A DNA stretch of 64,000 nucleotides from Rhizophagus irregularis (GCF_026210795.1 NC_089443.1:1116001-1180000), one strand, 5' to 3'; shown: positions 1 to 10,774, counted from the stretch's first letter. The notes: generated from the sequence alone by a model not told the origin. A program made the numbers and translations.

Positions 1-426
1 GGCTAATCTTATATATATAATATATTTACTGTACGTACTTATATGATTAAAAAATGGTAAATTCTATTTTTTCACATTAGTATTTGGTTTTATAAATAAT
101 ATAGAATTAATGTCTGAAATTTTATTTGTAGGATTTTCAATATCAGGTGTCAATTATGCGTACTACTCATATAAAAAGTCTCTGCGTACAGCTCATAGTA
201 AAAAAATTTACCGAATAATCCTTTTGAATTTTTTTCCCGTGAAATTCACACCCGTTATTTTTTACCTAATCCATGTAAAATTCCAAAAATTGTATCGACA
301 TTCAATGAATTTCTTCAAAATTGTCACCCGCAAATTTCAAAAATTATTACGATGCGTCTAAGTCACGGGCGCAGTATTATGTGGCGTTTTCGCCACCTGA
401 CCCCTATATATATATTTCTGGGTCCT
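1..426 (-). mobile_element. Partial TIR transposon (AGGACCCAGA family), right part
   Basis: The stretch ends at 426 with TATATATTTCTGGGTCCT, the inverted terminus also seen at 38881-39409 and 48096-48266. Its first 200 bases match the 38881 copy on the opposite strand (the text around 60-200 equals the reverse complement of about 38940-39110). The other end lies outside the window. It carries roughly 180 extra bases next to the terminus (about 210-390) that the 38881 copy lacks. No transposase is visible, so it is a non-autonomous element. Confidence 0.7.
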
Positions 427-1025
427 CATGAAACCATGATGTTAAATTAATTATCCAGACAATCACTTGAATCACTTTTAGTATCTTTTTTATAGATTCC
501 AGTTTCGAAATAGTGCAAGAGTTAATACCGTCATCAATGTAATTCATAATAATTAATGATATATTAAAAGTATATTAATAAATAGCAAATTATTTTTAAA
601 TCTTATGATGAGACTTTATGCAGTCATTTTTATTGTAAAAAAGAAAATCTAATGAACAAAACGAGGATACCTGTTTATTAAAAATTTATTTCGAAACTAG
701 GAATCACAGTAAAGTTTTCATAGTGAAAGTTGTTCTCTATTTAGAAGTGATATAATGGATATTTGGAAATGTTTATTGCATACTTCTCTATAAAATTGAT
801 AGGTTATGATAATAATAAAATTTTTTGATTTCTAATAATAGATGCGAAAAATAATTTTATGAAATCATATAGTGATGATAGGGGATGCTATTGTATAATT
901 ACATTTGTTAATTACATTTGTTTATGTTGTTAGTTGTGCCTTTTTTTTTAGAAAATTGTCCAATAATAATACTAATTATTCTAATAAATAATACGTTAAA
1001 AACATTTTAAAGGATTAAAAGATAT
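427..1025. other. AT-rich intergenic region, no gene seen
   Basis: No long reading frame, RNA gene or clear repeat is visible. It separates the transposon end from the 3' end of the minus-strand ORF at 1026. Confidence 0.6.
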
Positions 1026-1529
1026 TTAAGTTGACGAATTATTATTATTTTGATTATCAACAACTATTGAACAAAAACCATAATTTTCAAGAAGATGACA
1101 TTGTAAAAAGTATAAATCAAGTTTTTGATTTAAACTTGTTTCAAGATTTAATTTTTGATGTAAAGATAATAATGATGACTCATTACGTGATGAATTATTT
1201 AAAATTTCAACTTCACATGTTTCTTTATTCAATAAATCAACAATCTGAGAATATGTTAATAATCTGCATTTAATATGAAAACTTGCTGTCGAATCAGTTA
1301 AACACGAGTAAAAGAATGCGTGATCATAATCACGAGCGTCCGATGAATTTGCTTGAATCCTATCACATGTAATGTGATAAATATTGTTATCATTTAGTGG
1401 ATTATGAAAAAAATTCAGTTTTATGAGTTGCAAAGATTGTTGATGCTGTGTAGTAGTACTAGATTGTCCATTGATTTCGGAAGAATCACGGGATACATCG
1501 GAAATTACATTCTCTCGATCTTGAGACAT
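1026..1529 (-). CDS. Hypothetical protein, 167 aa
   Basis: I do not recognise a defined domain. The uninterrupted frame of 167 codons is long for this AT-rich DNA and uses a normal amino acid mix. It starts MSQDRENV, has a Ser/Thr/Gln-rich first third (about residues 10-35), then a denser segment around residues 48-105 with the phrases YHITCDRIQA and FHIKCRLLTYSQIVDLLN, and an Asn/Ser-rich tail. The pattern of an 'xITC' strand followed by a short helix recalls C-terminal segments common in uncharacterised Rhizophagus proteins, but this is a memory-based impression. There is no signal peptide or membrane segment. It may lack upstream exons. The start was chosen as the first ATG of the frame. 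Confidence 0.45.
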   Translation of the reverse strand: MSQDRENVISDVSRDSSEINGQSSTTTQHQQSLQLIKLNFFHNPLNDNNIYHITCDRIQANSSDARDYDHAFFYSCLTDSTASFHIKCRLLTYSQIVDLLNKETCEVEILNNSSRNESSLLSLHQKLNLETSLNQKLDLYFLQCHLLENYGFCSIVVDNQNNNNSST

Positions 1530-2187
1530 CGTCGTCGTCGAGAATATGCAGGTCCGTTCGTTGGTAAGAGGGAATTTATCGAATGGTACTGATTCATATT
1601 GTAAAAGTAAATGTCAGATTATTATTTGGACTTGTTCGATTTATAATAAAGATTTGGTATGTAAAAAAAAATTTTTAGATTCTATTCAGTGTTGATTTTA
1701 GTTTATTATAAAAAAAAATATTTTAATAACGAAATTAGTTAGTTTGTGTCAATTTTTAAAATTTCTTTTTATAAGAATCTAAAAATTTTTTTGTACTTTG
1801 ACCCATTTGTAAAATATTTATAAATTACCAATTTTTTTTTCCTTTTGAAAATATGTGCCTGAATAAGGATAAAAGTGTAAGGTCTATATATAATTAATTT
1901 CAGCTTATCATTACCTAAAATAAGAATTATTTGTGTACTGAGAAATAAAAAAAAAAAATTTCAAAAGTACTTTGTCTAGTCTCCTGTAGAAAGAACTAAA
2001 ATATTCTAGTAATTTCGAATAGATGATCTGGTTTAATTTATAAGTTTTCCAAGTTTTGAGGCGTTTGAACACGTAAGTTGCCGAACTTCTATTTAGAAAA
2101 TTTTCTAAGTCACGAGAAACGGAAAATTTTGTTGCCGAGCACGTTTAAAGAAAATAAGTGTACTTTCGCAGTATCTTATTATATTGT

Positions 2188-2357
2188 GTAAAAAAATCTA
2201 TCCATTTTTTATATTCCCATCTTTTTTCCATAAAAGGCTCATATTTCCGGAATTAATTACCCTATATCATAGAATTTATCGAATTATTTACCTTTTCTGT
2301 GGCTGGATCCGTAGTTACGGAGTTTTTACAGAAATAACGGATAATAATTTTTATAGT
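2188..2357. mobile_element. Old diverged inverted-repeat element (CCCTATAAA-type)
   Basis: The ends GTAAAAAAATCTATCC and the reverse of TTTTTATAGTG form degenerate inverted repeats. The inside resembles the 200-bp elements at 15276 and 31580 (phrases TATATTCCCAT, TTCCATAAAAG, GGATCCGT). It is present in both copies of duplication I (also 9418-9593), so it predates that duplication. Confidence 0.5.
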
Positions 2358-2683
2358 GATAATATACATGATTAATAATGCTGAGAAAGTACTAAAGTCT
2401 ACGTAATCGGCAACAAAATTTACCGAATATTCTGTGGCTAACTGGCTAATGTAAATAAAGAATGTTCGATCGGCAAAATCATTTCATGAATCACGATAAA
2501 AATGGAAATTTTAACAAAGCGAAACCTGCATTGACTGCGTTCGAAACTTTAAAATCATATTCATATGAATTATTTAATAAAGATGGCTTTTTTATTAGTC
2601 AGCCAGCATTATACTATACTGCGTTAAAAGAATAGAATTTATGGAACAATAAAATAATATGATTACAATAACGCTCACGGTAC

Positions 2684-2692
2684 ATAAATGCA
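2684..2692. other. Unoccupied target site ATAAATGCA
   Basis: The single 9-bp ATAAATGCA here sits at the exact place where the second copy carries ATAAATGCA on both sides of a 243-bp element (9841-10101). It is the pre-insertion state of that site. Confidence 0.85.
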
Positions 2693-2982
2693 AGAATTAA
2701 GTTGCTATTGATCTGCGCACACGTTACACAAATCACAAGAAATTCTCTCACGAACGTTTTCCTTATTGATTTTAATCTAATCACGTGTAATGATAGATTA
2801 CCAAAGTGTCGGTAAATATCTAAAAATATGATCAACAAAAAGAGTGAATAAAAAATTTTGTTTAGGTGAATTTTATGCTTTTGAAGACATTATAGTAGCA
2901 ATAAATTCAAGTCTTTATATTTTACGAGGCGTCCTTAAACGTACGTGAGTTTAGAAGTTATGCAGCACGTGAAAGCGTTAAC

Positions 2983-3297
2983 GTCTTAACCTACACCCCG
3001 GTTCAGGATCATTATCCTAGACCCCGGGGGTTCAGATAAAGCAAGCTAGACCTCCTTCTTTTTTTAGTAAAAAATTAATTACCAAAATTGTACCTTATTT
3101 TTTTAAATAAACATTTTTTTATCACGTATAATACTGTACACTTTTCTTACCGACGAAATAAAATATTATTATATTTATACTTAGGATGCTATAACATAAA
3201 GATGCCAATTTAAAATGATACGGTATTTCTTTAGTTTCTTCAGAACTCTTTTAAAAGTTAACGAGAGGAGAGTAGAATTTTTTTTAGTTTTTTCTTT
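2983..3297. other. Intergenic, no gene seen
   Basis: Contains a short GC-richer stretch with two ACCCCGG-like runs (about 2995-3030), possibly an old transposon end, then AT-rich DNA. Confidence 0.4.
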
Positions 3298-3437
3298 GAG
3301 AGCAATAACTAACAAGCACATTTGTTGAACCTTTATATTTACAATAAAAGAAGACGAAGTTTTTTTTTTTTTGAGAGCAATGACTAACAAGCACATTTGT
3401 TTGAGCCTCTATATTTACAATAAAAGAAGACGAATAC
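3298..3437. repeat. Tandem duplication, 75-bp unit, two copies
   Basis: GAGAGCAATAACTAACAAGC at 3298 recurs as GAGAGCAATGACTAACAAGC at 3373. The units include the shared phrase ATATTTACAATAAAAGAAG and differ in the poly-T run. The second unit is truncated at its end. Confidence 0.85.
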
Positions 3438-3751
3438 TGCTTATTCTTAATGGAACATTTTTCTTTTATATTCAAGAGGTATTTTAAATAAATATTAAAG
3501 GAATTTGTGGATTATACTATTTATTTACATACGTTAAATTTCTTAGTGCTGTTGTAAATTTTTGGGATATAACACTTTTAATTAACTTATTCTCTCCTCT
3601 TGGGCTGTGAGTTGGTTCCAAAAAGTGTTTTATTTTTTCTTGAGTATTTTTTTATATTAATTATTTACTTGATGTATTTGAAATAAAGAAAATATATTTT
3701 GGTAAAATATAATGCATCGATTAAACATAATTACAATATATTAAAGTAAAA

Positions 3752-4545
3752 TTACGTATTACTATCTTTATGAACATAAAATCCAAATTCAACACTATCG
3801 TTCATAACATTTTTTGCCATATCCAAAGGAATACCTCCAAGATCCTCTGCAATAAGCCTAATCGCAGTTTCAGGTACCAAAACTTGGACTAAATACTGTG
3901 ATGAGAATTATGGGGCACAAAGGTTTTCGGTAAATATTTTAGGTTGAACAAACATTTCAATCAAAGTCTTTAAGTAACTTCTAAACCTTTAGGCCCATAA
4001 TATCCAGGCTAAAAATTGTGAATAAAATTTATTAAAATTAAATTAATAATATTAAACGAAAAAATGATAATTTTAGACTTACTTGAAAAGATTCAAAATA
4101 ATTGATTTGATATAGTAATGGATGACCCACTTTTGATTTACCTATTTCTTGAATTCTTTTAACTGCATCTACACGAAATTCACTATGACGTTGACCTTTT
4201 ATAATTTTTAGCAAATCTGACTTCAATTCTGTAATTCGATTAGATAACTTTGCAAAATCTATATATATAATGGATATCCTTTTTCAATCCCACAGGGAAT
4301 GATTGTTCCTTCACCTTATGAACTAGACAAAACTCATATTGTTCAACTATAGTACGAGCCGATTCTGTTATATAAATTAAGTTAATCATTTTATTAAAGG
4401 GATTTTATTTAAAATATTGTAATACTTACTTGTTCCCGTTGAGATATCATTTAAATACTCTGAAACTTTTGATGGTAATAGATTTGGTAAAGTTTCACCA
4501 CAATAAGGGCATTCAATATTTTTGTCTTGATCATTTTCTTAATTT
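3752..4545 (-). pseudogene. RTC4-like domain protein, degenerate
   Basis: On the minus strand the segments read in order as a protein resembling the C-terminal domain of restriction of telomere capping protein 4. They are CPYCGETLP (about 4490-4515), then after an intron (GTAAGT near 4434; acceptor AACAG near 4370) EFCLVH, then GIEKGYP, SDLLKIIKGQRH (about 4200), a second intron (donor GTAAGTC near 4078; acceptor near 4010), PGYYGPKG, and finally VLVPETAIRLIAED ending in VHKDSNT and a stop at 3752. The frame changes near 4310, a TA-repeat expansion near 4262 shifts it again, there is another shift after PGYYGPKG, and an in-frame TAA interrupts near 3915. The gene is therefore broken. The family assignment rests on motif memory (CPYC, PGYYG, VPE..I.LI.ED) and is likely but unsearched. 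No matching 5' exon is seen upstream of 4545. Confidence 0.65.
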
Positions 4546-5099
4546 AATGATTTTTAAATATACTAACCATTAATATAAAGGATCAGATGCATGAACATTT
4601 AAAAATACATTTACCTAAATTTAATTTATTAGAAAGAAAATCAGGACTTTACGAAAAGCCCTTCTCTTTGACCTATATGGGGAAGGTTTTTTGATATAAT
4701 TATATATAAAAAATTATCACATTATACACTATTACCGATATTACATATTACATACTATTAATAGTATATATTAATTGTAATACAAATTTTTTTACTAATT
4801 GCAAAATTTATTTTATAAATACTAGTTAATTATGAAATTCATTGTGCAATATTTTGTACAATATATATGTAAATAAAAAATTGTGAAAATATTATAAAAA
4901 ATTACAAGATTCATCGAAAAATGTATTATAATTACATATTTTAAAATTAGTTAAAAAAAAAAAATTAATATTAAATCACATATTGTCAGAAGTGTCGTAC
5001 TATATATTTTCAGATACAAAATACCTTGTACAAGGCAATGTTTCAAGTATTGTACAATATATTAAGAAAAAATTAGTGATATTAGCAAAGTAAGTACAT
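4546..5099. other. Intergenic, no gene seen
   Basis: AT-rich DNA between the RTC4-like relic and the end of the inverted duplication. It holds only short TA-rich runs and TACAAT-type palindromes around 4850-5060. Confidence 0.5.
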
Positions 5100-5147
5100 C
5101 AAGTTAGCACTTATAAAAAATCCCAAACTTCAAAATCTGCAGGTCTA

Positions 5148-5624
5148 TTAACTACGAACAAGAGCAATTTCACAGGCTATTAGTTCAACATTAGGTGGTT
5201 GTACATGATGTCCAATTCCAATTTTAATAGCGTATGACGTAGGCAATTCTTTTGGTGCAGTGTATTTCTGCGTTGTAGAAAATGCAGTTCCGGCTTTAGT
5301 CGGACAAGTGGCTCCAGGTAATGAACAAATATCCACAACAAGGGGATCTCCTATGGGTTGTTTCACGACATTATCGATGAATGCAATACTAAGAAAATCT
5401 CCAGTGACAATGTCTTTTTTCATTGTTCCTTTAATGTCAAACGTTTCTTCTGTTCCAGGAACGACAGGATCAGGTGTCACTGTTACATCGAGTCCCACTA
5501 CATCTGGTGGCAAACCGGGACATGGTTGAATTTGAATATCTCTTTTTTCAAGTGCAAGTGGTGCTGCATTGACCGCAAAAAGTGTAGCAAATAAAACGAA
5601 TGTCAAAATAAAAATTCGGCTCAT
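5148..5624 (-). CDS. Secreted ML-domain (NPC2-like lipid-binding) protein, C-terminally shortened copy
   Basis: The 158-aa product has a signal peptide (residues 1-20, MSRIFIL...AVNA), a propeptide APLALEKR ending in a Lys-Arg Kex2 site, then an MD-2-related lipid-recognition fold. The family's cysteines are visible at CPG, the DICSLPGATC pair and the ACE near the end. ML proteins bind sterols or phospholipids outside the cytosol or in vacuoles; the ligand here is unknown. Compared with its paralogue at 18291-18803, the last 12 codons are lost: a 2-bp deletion just before the shared CCTGCAGATTTTGAAG text brings in a stop (ending VRS instead of a tail ending VWDFL). Its upstream TATAAAAG is also mutated to CATAAAAG (about 5711-5717). 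The gene may be decaying or simply weakly expressed. The start matches the paralogue. Confidence 0.85.
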   Translation of the reverse strand: MSRIFILTFVLFATLFAVNAAPLALEKRDIQIQPCPGLPPDVVGLDVTVTPDPVVPGTEETFDIKGTMKKDIVTGDFLSIAFIDNVVKQPIGDPLVVDICSLPGATCPTKAGTAFSTTQKYTAPKELPTSYAIKIGIGHHVQPPNVELIACEIALVRS

Positions 5625-6130
5625 GATTACTTAAATTTTCTTGTAGTTAGATTTTTATTAAAATAAATGTTTTTTATTTATTTTTTTTTCGGATTAAATC
5701 AGTTACTTCTTTTATGAGAAAAAAACAACAACCAAAAGATTTACTTTGTTTCATCTTCATTTTTCTTCATATTAATTTTATTAATTTGCAAATCTAGAAT
5801 CTTAGAATCGATTATCATCATTACTCTACCAACCATGTTAATCATGATGCTGGGAAGAAAATCATACTAAAATAATAATTATGTATTACTACGTTGGATA
5901 TCTTAACTAATTTCGTTTTTTTTTAAAAAAAAACTTTTAGACATCTTCGGTCGTTATTTCCTTAGATAAAAAAGCGGCTGTGCTTTATTTATAACATAAG
6001 TTTAAGAAGTAATGATGAAATTTCAGCCGCCAGAATTTAAAAAAGGATATGGGAGTGTAGAAATTTGGGAATACAACTAAATTAATATATTTCAGGGGCT
6101 TGTATTAAAAAAATGGAAATAAAAAACAGA

Positions 6131-6785
6131 GGACAATTTTTATTTTTATTTTTATTAATGGGTATCAGTTAGGAACCTAACATGACGCGAATTTAAGTAG
6201 AATATTACATACAAGATCAAAATTGAAAACATACTACTAAACTACTATCGCTAAAATAATCTGGTGGATATAGGGATCGGAAAAGATTCGATTAAAATCG
6301 AAACTATCGAAAATCGATAAGAATCGATTTTAAATCGAATCTCGAATAAAAATCGAATCTACTTATTGTGGCGCAGTTTCGTTAATTTGACCGTAAATTA
6401 TTATTTGTTCATAATAGTTAATTTTGGCCAAATTCATAATTCCGCCCGCGAATCACGTGACGAAACACAAACTTCCTAAAAAGGAAATTTTATCTCCCAA
6501 TAAAATTCAAGTTTCCATCGCACAAGGTTGTACAAATTTCCAAAAAAGGAACTTTGTTCGTCGATCACTGTAATTTTTTGTAATCACGTGATATGTGTTT
6601 AAACACACCTATTATAAATAGTATAAAAAAAAATCGGTATTTGCGAAACGATTAATCGCGATTAATCGATTTTAGAATCGATTCTAATAATGGGAATCGA
6701 TTCCAATCCCTAGGTGGATACATACTAGGAAGAAGGCCTATTGTGAAGAATACGTGCAACAAAGCAAAAACCCACAAAAAAAACA
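6131..6785. mobile_element. Insertion relative to the other arm, itself carrying a hAT-like MITE
   Basis: The other arm joins the text around 6125 directly to CAGGGGATAAC (17650-17690, reversed). Here about 650 bp intervene. Both junctions read AAAAAACAG or nearly so, which could be a target duplication, but the low complexity makes this uncertain. No coding sequence is visible. Confidence 0.5.
6271..6712. mobile_element. hAT-like non-autonomous element with 8-bp target duplication
   Basis: The element begins TAGGGATCGGAA and ends TTCCAATCCCTA as an inverted repeat, and is flanked on both sides by GGTGGATA (6263-6270 and 6713-6720). The subterminal regions are packed with ATCGATT and AATCGAA motifs in both orientations, typical of transposase-binding subterminal repeats. 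It is 442 bp long with no ORF. The 8-bp duplication and TAGGG ends fit the hAT superfamily. Confidence 0.8.
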
Positions 6786-6829
6786 GGGGATAACAATGCC
6801 ATAAGTTTCATTTTAAATTAATTTCAAAT

Positions 6830-7330
6830 GAAATTGTGTGGGATCACAGAATCCTGATGATCGACAACTAAAATCCTGACTGGAATGAGTTTGAGATATA
6901 CTGTACATAGTCCTTTTAGTTAAAATAAAAAAATTTTTCCTTTTAATTTCATTAATAATATAGTAACGTTAGTTAAATTGCATTAATATTAATAAAATTT
7001 GTAAACAATTTGTATTGGTATTGATAAAATTTACAAATATTTTCGTTAATACTAATTAAATGATTCAAATTATATATTGGATAAATTAAGACCCGATACT
7101 GCGCCGCGTATTTTTAAAATTATTTGTTTAATTAGAAATTTATAAAATTTATATAATTTTTTTTTTTAAAAAAAAAAATTTTGGGATTTTGACCATCAAG
7201 AATTTTAACTGTCAGAATTTGACTATCGGGATTTTGTTTCAACCGGGATTTGAGTTTATCAGGATTTTGATGTTGGAATTGTAGACTGTCGATATTATGG
7301 TTGTCAGGAATTTGTGGTAAAACCCATTCT
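6830..7330. repeat. Dispersed repeat with 'AATCCCGACA' phrases (copy in left arm)
   Basis: Read on the minus strand, 7330-7190 contains short spaced phrases such as AATCCTGA, AATCCCGG and AATTCTGACAG about every 15-25 bases, then an A/T-run palindrome and the text GCGGCGCAGTATCGGGTC. Related stretches occur at 16310-16770 and 17060-17195. The function is unknown; it is probably the body or terminus of a transposon family. Confidence 0.6.
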
Positions 7331-7754
7331 GATTTACAAATGATAAATGTATAAAATAAACTTAGATGTTGAATAATATCTTCGATTCTTGATTGAATAC
7401 TTCAATATTTTTCATTTTTTAGTTTCTATTTTACATTCTTTTTCCACGTCACCTATCTTTGCAATAAAAATAAAAATTAAACAAACGTTTAAACAAAAAA
7501 TTCTTTTTTATTTTCAAATGTCTTTTCTTCTATAATATTATCACTTTAACGTTCAAGTAATTGATATAATTGTTAAGCAATAAATAAATAACTTTATTTT
7601 CCTGAAAACATTTATTCAGTAAAAAATGATCAATATATTATAAGCAACAAGACAAATTAAATAAATAATAAAAATTAGCTAATTCAAAAATTTTTCTAGA
7701 AAAGATTCTTCACGTATTTAGTATAAAAACAATAAAATAAACAAATGTAATAAA

Positions 7755-7848
7755 TAATATTTCGGCAAACGCCCATACGACGAAATTGCTTCGGTGAAAT
7801 GTTCATACGGCGAAACGGCTTCGGCGAAATGTCCTGATACCCAAAATT
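7755..7848. mobile_element. Fragment of GGCGAAAT-type inverted-repeat element
   Basis: TTCGGCGAAATGTCCTGATA near 7825-7845 and several TTCGGYGAAA phrases match the ends of the complete 157-bp element at 17397-17553. The boundaries of this copy are unclear. Confidence 0.45.
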
Positions 7849-7874
7849 ATACGTAGATCCATGTAGGGAATGTA

Positions 7875-8537
7875 CACTCCCCGGTAAAAAGTCTCCGACC
7901 ACCCTAAAATCAATAATGCCAGGGTTTTTTAATAAAAAATTTTTCATTTATATTAAACTTTATAGTGAAAAACCCTAATTTGAAGTGTTTATTTGCTTAA
8001 TTGTTAGTAAAATTTCGTAGAAATATTTAATTTTCATGGTGGTAAAAAATTTGACTTTTTAACCAGGACAGATACAACAAAACTGACGCCAGAACTTGAT
8101 TCTTTGACATAAAAATAGCTTATGGGCCAAAAATCAGGACGATTGGATCAGCAGTTGTTAAGAAATCCACCTCTAAAACCCATGAATTTTTACGAATTTC
8201 ATATGTAAATCATCATTTTTACCGATTTTTGATGATTTTCAGATGTGGATTTCTTAACTGCTGATCCAATCGTCCTGATTTTTGGCCCATAAGCTATTTT
8301 TATGTCAAAGAATCAAGTTCTGGCGTCAGTTTTGTTGTATCTGTCCTGGTTAAAAAGTCAAATTTTTTACCACCATGAAAATTAAATATTTCTACGAAAT
8401 TTTACTAACAATTAAGCAAATAAACACTTCAAATTAGGGTTTTTCACTATAAAGTTTAATATAAATGAAAAATTTTTTATTAAAAAACCCTGGCATTATT
8501 GATTTTAGGGTGGTCGGAGACTTTTTACCGGGGAGTG
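7875..8537. mobile_element. Foldback Tc1/mariner-like element with about 300-bp inverted arms
   Basis: Arms 7875-8178 and 8237-8537 are nearly perfect inverted repeats (small gaps, e.g. an extra GTT in the left arm near 8158) around a spacer of about 60 bp. The outer ends read TA-CACTCCCCGGTAAAAAGTC and its reverse complement, each next to a TA dinucleotide (7873-7874 and 8538-8539), as expected for Tc1/mariner insertion. No transposase is inside; the whole element can fold into one long hairpin. It is absent from the other arm of the large inverted duplication. The minus-strand frame over the left arm is not a gene. Confidence 0.8.
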
Positions 8538-9417
8538 TACATATTTCTGATTTTTGACCAACTATCCTGGATTATTGAACATTTACCCTGGATCCTCATT
8601 ACCAGGGATGATCATTGAATTTCTACACGGCTACATCCATTTCTACACCAGATGTTACATATTATTGGTCACGTGATATATCACATTTTTAAGGATATTA
8701 ATTATTAGTTTCTAATTATTAGATCATAGGATAACTCAAGCAATATTTTATACAACGTTTTTCATCAATAATAATATAAGAAATTTTGCGAAACGTTTTC
8801 TTATATTAAAACACTTAAAAAACGGTTGGCGATATTTTAACTAGAAATATGCGTGTTGGTAAGAGGGAATTTATTGAATGGTACTGATTCATATTGTAAA
8901 AGCAAATGTCAGATTATTATTTGGACTTGTTCGATCTATAATAAAGATTTGGCATGTAAAAAAAAAATTTTTAGATTCTAGTCAGTGTTGATTTAGTTTA
9001 CCGTAAATTTGTGTCAATTTTTAAAATTTCATTCTATAAGAATCTAAAAATTTTTTTTACTTTGACCCATCAGTAAAAAATATTTATAAATTACCAATTT
9101 TTTTTTCCTTTTGAAAATATGTGCCTGAATAAGGATAAAAGTGTAAGGTCTACAGTATATATAATTGATTTCAGCTTATTATTACCTAAAATAAGAATTA
9201 TTTGTGCACTGAGAAATAAAAAAAAAATATCAAAAGGTCTTTGTCTAGTCTCTTATCGAAAGAACTAAAATATTATAGTAGATTCGCCAAGTTTTGAGGC
9301 GTTTGAAACTATGTAAGTTGCCGATCTTCTATTTAGAAAATTTCCTAAGTCACGGGAAAGGGAAATTTTTGTTGCCGAGCACGTTTAAAGAAAATAAGTG
9401 TACTGTAAAATATACTC

Positions 9418-9593
9418 GTAAAAAAATCTATCCGTTTTTTATATTCCGTCTTTATTCCATAAAAGACTCATATTTATGGAATTCCGGAATTAATAACCTT
9501 ATATTATTATATCACGTATTATTTACCTTTTCTGTGACTGAATCCGTATTTTACGGAGTTTTTACAGAAATAATGGATAAAATTTTTATTGTG
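9418..9593. mobile_element. Old diverged inverted-repeat element (second copy)
   Basis: Same element as 2188-2357, carried along by duplication I. The ends AAAAAAATCTATCC and TTTTTATTGTG are degenerate. Confidence 0.45.
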
Positions 9594-9849
9594 ATAATAT
9601 ACATGATTAATAATGCAAAATTTGCTGAGTATTACGTGGCTAATGTAAATAAAGAATGTTCGATCGGCAAAATCATTTTATGAATCACGATAAAATGGAA
9701 ATTTTAACGAAGGGAAACCTGCATTGACTGCGTTCGAAACTTTAAAAATATATTCATATGAGATGAATTATTTAATAAAGATGGCTTTTTTATTAGTCAG
9801 TCTACATTACACTGTACTGCGTTAAAATAATTTTACGTACATAAATGCA

Positions 9850-10092
9850 GAGTGCTACGGAGATGAGTGGTGTAGGGCCAAGGAGATGTGTAGTGTATGG
9901 TCCCCTATGTGACAGTTTACACAGGTGATAAATAACACGACGGGCCAAACACGTGATTTTGAGTGGGCCGAAATGCTATTAATCACCTGTGTATGGTTCA
10001 CACCCCTTATTTTACACACTGTTACACACTGCTAAATATCACCATACACCACACAAGTGGTCGACCCTACACCACTGGTATTCGTCTTACCG
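9850..10092. mobile_element. 243-bp MITE with 9-bp target duplication (Mutator-like)
   Basis: The element begins GAGTGCTACGGAGATG and ends ATTCGTCTTACCG. Just inside, the inverted repeats share AGTGGTGTAGGG and GTGTATGGT. It is flanked by ATAAATGCA at 9841-9849 and 10093-10101, and the duplicated segment shows the same site unoccupied (2684-2692). A second 243-bp copy lies at 52838-53080. A 9-bp duplication with long inverted repeats fits the Mutator superfamily. There is no coding sequence. Confidence 0.88.
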
Positions 10093-10408
10093 ATAAATGC
10101 AAGAATTAAGTTGCTATTGATCTGCGCACACGTTACATAAATCATGACGAAGTTTTCCTTATTGGTTTTAATCTAATAATCACGTGTAATGTAGATTATC
10201 AAAGTATCAGTAAATAAAAACAAAAAGAGTTCACTTTGAAACTCCTTTTGCTGCAATTATCTTTTCAATTTGAATAAAAAATTTTGTTTAGGTGAATTTT
10301 ATGCTTTTGAAGACATTATAGTAGCATTGCCATAAGTAGCTATATTTTACAAGGCGTCCTTAACGTACATGAGTTTAGGAGTTATGCAGCACGTGAAAGC
10401 GTTAACGT

Positions 10409-10726
10409 CCAGTTCGTATGTTAATATCATACATCATGTAGGATTACGAACATTTGTACTGATAAGATTAATTTACACGTGAGAAAATATTTAACTGTAA
10501 TAATGGCTTCGGTTTATTATAGATTTAAAAAATAATCGTGCAGTATTAATTTTGATCATAATCTGCCGTACATTCGGTCCATATTAATTTATCAACTATG
10601 ATGGTACGAAATTTCTATTAGTGTTCAAATTTCTGTTCATTTTAAAAATTATTTAAATGAAATATTATATATAAAATTGCTGTGGTTATCTAATTTGCAA
10701 TTAACATCTTACTACTATTAATAAAT
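10409..10726. other. Intergenic, possible promoter of a small exon
   Basis: AT-rich DNA. A TATATATAAAATT run about 60 bp before the ATG at 10727 could be a core promoter. Nothing else is recognised. Confidence 0.3.
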
Positions 10727-10774
10727 ATGTCATCATCAGAGTTGAAAATGAATGCTGAAAAATATAAAAAACAG
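10727..10774 (+). CDS. Candidate first coding exon (16 codons)
   Basis: ATG opens a 16-codon frame, MSSSELKMNAEKYKKQ, that ends exactly at CAG followed by GTAATG, a plausible 5' splice site. The low hydrophobicity and Lys/Glu content look protein-like. I could not find a convincing following exon in the AT-rich DNA downstream, so the gene may be a fragment or chance. Confidence 0.25.

Larger units (their letters stand above)
1558..2982. repeat. Direct segmental duplication I, copy 1 (partner 8852-10408)
   Basis: From TTGGTAAGAGGGAATTTAT to the GCACGTGAAAGCGTTAACGTC stretch, the sequence is collinear with 8852-10408 with scattered substitutions and small indels. Copy 1 lacks the 243-bp insertion present in copy 2, so it preserves the empty target site. 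No intact gene is inside. Confidence 0.85.
5100..8830. repeat. Large inverted duplication, left arm (partner 15745-18820)
   Basis: Read on the minus strand, this arm is collinear with 15745-18820: 8830-8550 matches about 15750-16250, 7330-6830 matches the 16300-17350 region, 6130-5625 matches 17760-18290, and the ML-domain genes match each other. Homology stops about 20 bp beyond the ML stop codons. The arm has gained a nested insertion (6131-6785) and a foldback element (7875-8537) that the other arm lacks. Confidence 0.85.
8852..10408. repeat. Direct segmental duplication I, copy 2 (partner 1558-2982)
   Basis: Collinear with 1558-2982. It is longer because of the 243-bp element at 9850. 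The copies share the old element at 9418-9593 and diverge at about 10408, after AGCGTTAACGTC. Confidence 0.85.

Noticed and set aside
5260-5594. Plus-strand frames opposite the ML gene (and 18321-18557 minus)
   Set aside because: They are antisense shadows of the ML coding sequence, which has a signal peptide and domain cysteines on the other strand.
7696-7947. Minus-strand 83-residue frame
   Set aside because: It runs across a MITE fragment and the arm of the foldback element, so it has no independent coding evidence.
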